DNA from: an uncultured Candidatus Saccharibacteria bacterium
Lineage (GTDB): Bacteria > Patescibacteriota > Saccharimonadia > Saccharimonadales > UBA4665
Direction: 5' to 3'
Length of the DNA: 53,223 nt
Assembly (NCBI GenBank): GCA_903840315.1
Contig: CAIMFK010000001.1
Coordinates: 1 to 53,223 of the forward strand
Part shown: in pieces, positions 49,311-53,223 of the stretch
Numbering within the stretch: position 1 is the first letter of the stretch
Layout: each line of letters begins with the position of its first letter
The notes under the pieces: model-generated
Databases searched by the model: none
Told to the model about the DNA's origin: nothing
What the model saw: only the letters and a program-made list of their open reading frames with translations
Position numbers and translations under genes: made by a program

Positions 49311-49580
49311 TGATATCGTCTAATCGTAATTCGTTACTATCGTCACTATGTGTGCCGCCACTATTGACATGTTTATCACTTATTTTGGCACTATTTTTTA
49401 TTATCGTAACTAAAGCCATAGGTGCCCACGACCCAAATCAAAATCACTTTTAAGCCAATCGATTATTTCACCAGACTTAGTATCTTTGCAGAAGCCTTTT
49501 GCGTGGGCTGAATCAATGAGTTCCTGGGGCGTTTTGCCTGTTTTAGTTTCAATATTATCTAAGTATGCTTGAAATGAGAT
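49300..49580 (-). pseudogene. DUF4287-domain gene, start codon lost and frameshifted
   Basis: Read from 49580 the frame begins ISFQAYLDNIETKTGKTPQE, the exact family N-terminus except that the initiator Met is ATC. It continues with LIDSAHAKGFCKDTKSG, EIIDWLKSDFDLGRGH, then shifts frame near 49425 (in GGGCACCTATGG). In the new frame MALVTIIKN, KHVNSGGTHSDDSNELRLDD continue the domain to a stop at 49300. A TATAAT lies 6 nt before the ATC, exactly where this genome places leaderless start codons. Two lesions make decay likely, although ATC initiation cannot be fully excluded. Confidence 0.75.
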
Positions 49581-49684
49581 ATTTGAATTATACCATCAGG
49601 GACTAGAACTAAATAGCAGATACAAATTAGTGGCAATAGAATAGAAGTGTTTCTATTGGAACTAACTGGTATCTGTTTATATAT

Positions 49685-49780
49685 ATGGAGGGGCGTGTGT
49701 GACGTTATTGCAACTAGGCTTAAATTGAATAAAGAGATATTTATTGTCACTTTTAGTGCCAGCAATGGTCGTTAGCTAAA
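49685..49780 (+). repeat. Cassette repeat copy C
   Basis: The core at 49685-49714 reads ATGGAGGGGCGTGTGTGACG, then TTATTGCAAC (19 of 30 match copy D). The right arm AATGGTCGTTAGCT ends about 20 nt before the vapC stop. The rest of the gap 49581-49801 is AT-rich with no further gene. Confidence 0.7.
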
Positions 49781-49801
49781 ACTATAATTAGCTTCTATAA
49801 A

Positions 49802-50200
49802 TCAAGTTTGTGCATCTATAACAAGTAGTCCATTTAATCCTGAATTTAGAATATTATTATCACTTGTTACTAATGTCATGTTCTTAGAAATTGCCTGTGC
49901 AGTGATAGCAAAATCAAATGGATCTGCTTGAAGCATATTCTTCTGATTAACGAATTGTCTTGCCGCTAGGGTATCGTACCTTAGCTCTAGGAGTCTACCT
50001 TCAGAGATTTCTTTGTCGACGTCATTAAATTCTATCTTTAGCTTACCTAGCTTAACCTTAATACTGCATTCAAATATGCTTAAGTTTGACACATAGACTT
50101 TATTTGAAGGATTGGCTATAACGCTACGTGACCTAGTTCCTAAACGCATATCGTCTGAAACCCACCAAATAAAGGCGTTGGTGTCTAAAAGAACTACCAC
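49802..50200 (-). CDS. vapC: VapC-type PIN-domain toxin
   Basis: A PIN nuclease: VLLDTNAFIWW (first Asp), SIFECSIKVKLGKLKI (Glu), DPFDFAITAQAISKN (Asp) and LVTSDNNIL (final Asp). At 132 residues it has normal length. It follows its antitoxin by 1 nt. Confidence 0.93.
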   Translation of the reverse strand: MVVLLDTNAFIWWVSDDMRLGTRSRSVIANPSNKVYVSNLSIFECSIKVKLGKLKIEFNDVDKEISEGRLLELRYDTLAARQFVNQKNMLQADPFDFAITAQAISKNMTLVTSDNNILNSGLNGLLVIDAQT

Positions 50201-50201
50201 G

Positions 50202-50438
50202 TTATTTAGCCTTTACTGTATCCCAAAGACTTGCCATTGGAGCATCAAAATCATTACTCGTCCAAACCTTACCTTTTAGTGCACCTGGTGTGCGGGGTTG
50301 CTGGGCTTCGGCTAAAGGGACAATCTTGGCAACAACCTTACCATGTTTGCCAAGTAATATTTCCTGACCGCTAGCAACCTTGTCTAGGTACTTGGAGTAA
50401 TTTGTTTTTAAATCGTGAACATTTACTAAATCTGTCAT
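50202..50438 (-). CDS. Phd/YefM-type antitoxin of VapC
   Basis: VNVHDLKTNYSKYLDKVASG, then EILLGKHGKVVAKIVPLAEA is the Phd/YefM N-terminal DNA-binding domain. A Pro-rich hinge and the tail VWTSNDFDAPMASLWDTV bind the toxin. TATTAT ends 6 nt before the ATG, so the operon mRNA is probably leaderless. Confidence 0.92.
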   Translation of the reverse strand: MTDLVNVHDLKTNYSKYLDKVASGQEILLGKHGKVVAKIVPLAEAQQPRTPGALKGKVWTSNDFDAPMASLWDTVKAK

Positions 50439-50480
50439 AACTAAATAATAGCAAAAAGGACTAAGTTAGTCAATATTATT

Positions 50481-50555
50481 ATTTGAGGGCTATCGTAGAC
50501 GCTATCGCAACCATGTTTATTACTAATATCACTGCTGTCGGTAATGGTTAGCTTT
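50481..50555 (+). repeat. Cassette repeat copy D
   Basis: The core at 50481-50510 reads TTTGAGGGCTATCGTAGACG, then CTATCGCAAC when aligned with copy A (24 of 30 identical). CAACCAT and AATGGTTAGCT form an imperfect inverted pair around the variable middle. The YdeI-like stop (50529) lies inside. Confidence 0.8.
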
Positions 50556-51104
50556 AATACCTTGTTCTGCAAGTTCGACCGTTTGATTAATTCGTCTTAA
50601 TTTAGTTTCATCTTGTTTGGCAGAATAAATCCATTCTAAAATAATACGTTTTGAAGAAGGTGGAAAATTATCATAGTTTTCTTTGGCAACCACATGAGTT
50701 TTAAAAAGTTCTTCCATTTCTTTTGGAACAATAAATTTATCAGAATGATTTAAAGTATCCCATGCTCCATTGGTTTTTGCTTTCTTTATAGCTTCCAAAC
50801 CAGCAGGCTGCATCAACTTTTGCTCTATCAATTTCTTAACACGAACTTTATTTGACTTAGACCAAGCACTCCGTGGATTTCGTTTGCTTATATAAAGTTT
50901 TGTCCTTTTTTCATCAACTTTTCTTGGTCGACTATCTACCCAGCCATAGCAAAGTGCTACTTCAACAATATCATCGTATGATAGCCTATCATTTCTACCC
51001 TTATCGTAAACGAGCCAAATTGACTTATAATTATCATGATTTCTGTCTAGCCATTTGTGCCATGATTTCCTGTCTATTGCGTAAAACTGTTCTGCTTTGT
51101 CCAT
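50529..51104 (-). CDS. YdeI/OmpD-associated (OmdA-like) protein
   Basis: Starting at 51104 (TATTAT 6 nt upstream; the longer frame overlaps repeat E flank), the product has AIDRKSWHKWLDRNHDNYKS, VEVALCYGWVDSRPRKVDEK, LYISKRNPRSAWSKSNKVRV and NFPPSSKRIILEWIYSAKQ. These are the typical blocks of the YdeI family, found in stress or bacteriocin-protection contexts; biochemical function is unknown. At 191 residues it has family length. Confidence 0.88.
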   Translation of the reverse strand: MDKAEQFYAIDRKSWHKWLDRNHDNYKSIWLVYDKGRNDRLSYDDIVEVALCYGWVDSRPRKVDEKRTKLYISKRNPRSAWSKSNKVRVKKLIEQKLMQPAGLEAIKKAKTNGAWDTLNHSDKFIVPKEMEELFKTHVVAKENYDNFPPSSKRIILEWIYSAKQDETKLRRINQTVELAEQGIKANHYRQQ

Positions 51105-51148
51105 ATAAAAATAATACCAAACAAAAAACTCCTCTACTAAAAGGAGTT

Positions 51149-51192
51149 TAAGCATAAGCGTATTGGAGGGCTATGTTGCCGATTCGTGGAAC
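51149..51192 (+). repeat. Cassette repeat copy E
   Basis: The flank AGCATAAGCGTA plus TTGGAGGGCTAT repeats copy A almost exactly. The second half of the core is diverged (17 of 30 match copy D) and no right arm is visible. It lies 5' of the YdeI-like gene and marks the turn to plus-strand cargo. Confidence 0.7.
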
Positions 51193-51304
51193 TCTCTCAA
51201 TCCTGACCTACTTCAAATGCACTACAAACTAAAGGGTTTTTAGATATAGATTTAACTAAGGGGGTACCATCTGAGTTAACTTTGCGAGAAGACTCTTGAC
51301 ATAA

Positions 51305-51332
51305 ATGTATACATAGCATACAATGTATACAT
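51305..51332. promoter_or_regulatory. Twin palindromic operator of the RHH-PIN operon
   Basis: Two perfect ATGTATACAT palindromes (51305-51314 and 51323-51332) are 18 bp apart. They flank TACAAT (51319-51324), with the second covering the start codon. This is the layout expected for an autorepressing ribbon-helix-helix antitoxin on a leaderless promoter. Confidence 0.7.
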
Positions 51333-51582
51333 GAGTAAAATCCAATATACAATTAGAAATATTCCTGACCCTGTCGATAAGGTTATCAGAAAACGTTCAA
51401 AGCAATCGGGAAGATCGTTTAATCAGACAGTTGTAGATATTCTATCTCTACAAACTTTTGGTACTACAGAAATAGCTAAAGATAATAACTTTGACTGGTT
51501 ATATAATAAAAACACCCTTGACGATTCTTTTGATGAGGCAATAAAGGATATCTCAAAACTAGATAAGGAACTTTGGAAGTAA
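51331..51582 (+). CDS. Ribbon-helix-helix antitoxin (FitA/VapB-like)
   Basis: IQYTIRNIPDPVDKVIRKRS, then KQSGRSFNQTVVDIL is a ribbon-helix-helix fold (beta strand, turn, two helices) as in FitA-type antitoxins. The C-terminal part (NNFDWLYNKNTLDDSFDEAI) should bind the PIN toxin. At 83 residues it has family length. TACAAT ends 6 nt before the ATG. Confidence 0.88.
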   Translation: MSKIQYTIRNIPDPVDKVIRKRSKQSGRSFNQTVVDILSLQTFGTTEIAKDNNFDWLYNKNTLDDSFDEAIKDISKLDKELWK

Positions 51583-51587
51583 GTTTT

Positions 51588-51977
51588 ATGTCTTTCACAT
51601 TAGATACTAGTGCATACTCTGCATTTAACCGTGGAGATAATAGTTTGAGAGTATGGTTTAGCATAGATAATGATATTATCGTGCCCATTATAGTTGTAGG
51701 CGAATTACGCGCAGGTTTTGCTGCTGGTACCAAGCAGAAAGAAAATGAAGAACTTTTGCAAAGGTTTCTTGATAGTCCCAATGTATATGTTCAGACCATA
51801 ACAGACAAGACTACGCTAATATACTCACAAATTTATCTCAAGCTCCGAGAAAAAGGGAAACGAATTGGTACAAATGATATGTGGATTGCTGCAATAGCGC
51901 TTGAACTAGATAATGAACTACTGACCTTGGATGACGACTTTAAAAACGTACCAAATCTAATGCTGTGCTCTATATAA
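51588..51977 (+). CDS. PIN-domain toxin (FitB/VapC-like)
   Basis: FTLDTSAYSAFNRGD (first Asp), IIVVGELRAGFAAGTK (Glu), IGTNDMWIAAIALELD (Asp) and LLTLDDDFKNVPNL (Asp) form the PIN active site. The ATG at 51588 is chosen over an upstream TTG because GGAAGTAAG precedes it. It begins 5 nt after its antitoxin and ends 8 nt before repeat F. Confidence 0.93.
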   Translation: MSFTLDTSAYSAFNRGDNSLRVWFSIDNDIIVPIIVVGELRAGFAAGTKQKENEELLQRFLDSPNVYVQTITDKTTLIYSQIYLKLREKGKRIGTNDMWIAAIALELDNELLTLDDDFKNVPNLMLCSI

Positions 51978-51985
51978 GATAAGTT

Positions 51986-52061
51986 TTGGAGGGCTACCGT
52001 ACTGTCTATATCAACCATAATTAAGATAGGGAATTATCAGTTTTTGTAATTTAGCTTAATA
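51986..52061 (+). repeat. Cassette repeat copy F
   Basis: The core at 51986-52015 reads TTGGAGGGCTACCGTACTGT, then CTATATCAAC plus CAT (22 of 30 match copy D). It is followed by a hairpin ATAATT/AATTAT and the right arm GTAATTTAGCTTAATA, close to GTAATGGTTAGCTTTAATA of copy D. The rest of the gap to 52155 is AT-rich promoter-like sequence. Confidence 0.75.
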
Positions 52062-52155
52062 AATTGTAATCACTTTTCAGTTTATTGACTAACTTTCAGC
52101 TAATATTAATCTTCCTTTATTAGTATTGCTAGTATTAATCTAATTAGCATGTATT

Positions 52156-53097
52156 TTGAATAAGAACAAAGAAAGATATCAAAACTACTATTATCGCAGC
52201 AATATTGCGGATATTAGAGTGGAGAAAAAGACCAATTATACTAAAAGATACATATTATCTTTCTTACTATTATTAAGTATTGGTTTATTTGCAGGAGACA
52301 GGTTTTATCACAATCATGCAAAAGCACTATCTTTAAGTGATAGTAAAGTAGTTAAAACATCTTCTGTTGCTCTTCAGACACCAATTAGAAATAGTAATTC
52401 ATTGGTAACCTTAAATAATTCCGTTAACTCTGTAATAAACAATAATCCAGGAATTACTTTTGGCGTTTCTATAAATAATATAAACGACGGAAGCCAACTT
52501 AACTATGGACAGACCGGACCAATGACTTCAGCAAGTGTCAGTAAGATACTTACAGCAACTGACTTTTTGAAACAAGTTGAACTAGGTAATGAAAGTATAG
52601 ATGAAACTCTTGATGATGGTAATAAAGCAAGTGTCGACTTAAATTCTATGATTACTGTGAGTGACGACAATGCTTGGGAGGCTCTCAATGATGAAGTAAG
52701 CTATTCACAACTTCAAACTTATGCAGACCAACTTGGTCTTACAAGCTATGATGCGGACACTAATAGCCTAAGTCCAAGCGATACTGCGGATTTATTAACT
52801 CGATTATATGAAGGTAAATTGCTTAACGCTTCTGACACCCAATTAGTACTTTCCTATATGCTAAATGCAAATTATAGAACGTATATTATTCCTGCTGTCC
52901 CAAGCTACGACACGGTTTATCACAAAGTAGGTTTTATCGATGACGATGTTAATGACACGGCCATTATTACAAATGGTAAACAAACTATTGTTTTATCTAT
53001 CTATACTGACGGCAATGGTTCGTATGATTGGACAGCTAGGGCGTCGTTGATACAGAAAATAACAACGGCCGTATTAAATTATTACAAATTAAATTAA
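52156..53097 (+). CDS. Class A beta-lactamase-like serine hydrolase, membrane-anchored
   Basis: A basic N-terminus and one helix (about 31-48, YILSFLLLLSIGLFAGD) anchor a periplasm-side domain. It has the catalytic tetrad SVSK (Ser127, Lys130) in MTSASVSKILTATDF, VSDDNAWEAL in place of the SDN motif, and HKVGF in place of KTG. The fold group includes class A beta-lactamases and PBP-like hydrolases of Gram-positives (PF13354). The altered SDN and KTG motifs leave lactamase activity open. The start is TTG; the nearest ATG is out of frame. It is the largest cargo of the cassette array. Confidence 0.8.
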   Translation: MNKNKERYQNYYYRSNIADIRVEKKTNYTKRYILSFLLLLSIGLFAGDRFYHNHAKALSLSDSKVVKTSSVALQTPIRNSNSLVTLNNSVNSVINNNPGITFGVSINNINDGSQLNYGQTGPMTSASVSKILTATDFLKQVELGNESIDETLDDGNKASVDLNSMITVSDDNAWEALNDEVSYSQLQTYADQLGLTSYDADTNSLSPSDTADLLTRLYEGKLLNASDTQLVLSYMLNANYRTYIIPAVPSYDTVYHKVGFIDDDVNDTAIITNGKQTIVLSIYTDGNGSYDWTARASLIQKITTAVLNYYKLN

Positions 53098-53212
53098 AAG
53101 AGCGTGATTTATATCTAACTCTAAGCGGGAATAGAACTTCTCAAAAGATATAAAACGGGGTATATTTACAACAACTTAGATTTAAGCTCTAATGATTATC
53201 TTTTAATCGTAA

Positions 53213-53223
53213 TTGGAGGGCCA
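53213..53223 (+). repeat. Cassette repeat copy G, cut by the window edge
   Basis: TTGGAGGGCCA is identical to the first 11 bases of copy A. The rest is beyond the window, so at least one more unit probably follows. Confidence 0.65.

Larger units (their letters stand above)
48571..53223. mobile_element. Putative gene-cassette array bounded by dispersed repeats
   Basis: Seven same-orientation copies (A 48571, B 49245, C 49685, D 50481, E 51163, F 51986, G 53213) delimit six units of about 440-1230 bp. The units hold YoeB-YefM; a DUF4287 pseudogene; Phd-VapC; a YdeI-like gene; an RHH-PIN pair; and a beta-lactamase-like gene. Each unit is self-contained with its own promoter. In four units the gene's 3' end falls in or next to the repeat, the usual layout of integron cassettes. 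No integrase is seen here, and the array leaves the window on the right. Confidence 0.6.

Noticed and set aside
48571-53223. Calling the repeats true integron attC sites
   Set aside because: The candidate R'' and R' sequences do not fit RYYYAAC/GTTRRRY, conservation extends well past the GTT, and no IntI is in the window. I keep only a cassette-array description.
1-53223. UGA recoding as in Gracilibacteria or Absconditabacteria
   Set aside because: TGA ends several recognisable genes at their normal family C-termini (recA, recX, yoeB), so the standard code applies.
1-53223. CRISPR arrays, rRNA, tmRNA or RNase P RNA
   Set aside because: No regularly spaced identical repeats or recognisable structural RNA cores other than six tRNAs were seen.

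Overview
The window is an AT-rich, very gene-dense bacterial chromosome segment. Its gene style points to the Patescibacteria (CPR), most likely a Candidatus Saccharibacteria (TM7) lineage. Evidence: a LytR-CpsA-Psr protein, a MurA with a fused HTH domain, very small TsaB and MurI, an ATPase-dead PilB paralogue beside a pilin, stand-alone receiver proteins, and many transcription units whose -10 box lies only 6-9 nt before the start codon. TGA is used as a stop, so there is no sign of the UGA-glycine code of Gracilibacteria or Absconditabacteria. The lineage call is an inference from gene content.

Layout. Positions 1-1330 form an accessory scar: the tail of a RelE/StbE toxin, a pilin-like surface protein, and the C-terminal remnant of a serine recombinase running into tRNA-Glu. 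Positions 1500-10560 (minus strand) are cell-surface and signalling genes: an LPXTG-like anchored protein, a lipoprotein, a DUF58/MoxR/VWA set, a multi-pass histidine kinase and a GNAT protein. Two single-domain response regulators and murD run divergently (10711-12834). Positions 12806-20000 carry murI, folD, tsaC, an LCP protein, folA and an NRAMP-like transporter. Positions 20080-27780 hold a PP2C-like phosphatase, a triple-YbjQ protein, an XRE-DUF3467 regulator divergent from murB, glyA and HTH-murA. Three tRNAs then lead straight into a metal P-type ATPase.

Positions 29930-42480 are mostly housekeeping: a SEC59-like kinase, ymdB-rny, tsaB-tsaE, a DUF1704 (MATCAP-like) metallopeptidase, recA-recX, the dead PilB/pilin pair, and a yebC-ruvC-ruvA-ruvB operon. 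Positions 42545-47550 hold membrane and lipid genes (DUF1295, DUF2177, polyprenyl synthase, VIT transporter), a HIT protein and several unknown genes.

The most striking region is 48110-53223. Here single genes or toxin-antitoxin pairs, each with its own promoter, are separated by copies of one dispersed repeat, all in the same orientation. The repeat has a 30-bp core (TTGGAGGGCYAT, about six variable bases, then CGCTAT..CAAC), a variable, often hairpin-forming middle, and in several copies a right arm near GTTAGCT. The layout resembles an integron cassette array, but the sites do not satisfy the attC consensus and no integron integrase is in the window. The array runs off the right edge. Cargo: YoeB-YefM, a decayed DUF4287 gene, Phd-VapC, a YdeI-like protein, an RHH-PIN pair, and a class A beta-lactamase-like serine hydrolase.

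Functionally, the window combines peptidoglycan precursor synthesis (MurA, MurB, MurD, MurI, with the LCP protein for wall attachment), folate and one-carbon metabolism (FolA, FolD, GlyA), recombination (RecA, RecX, RuvABC), t6A tRNA modification (TsaC, TsaE, TsaB) and RNA turnover (RNase Y, YmdB). Convergent genes almost always abut or overlap. In three pairs the two stop codons are the two strands of one 4-bp palindrome.
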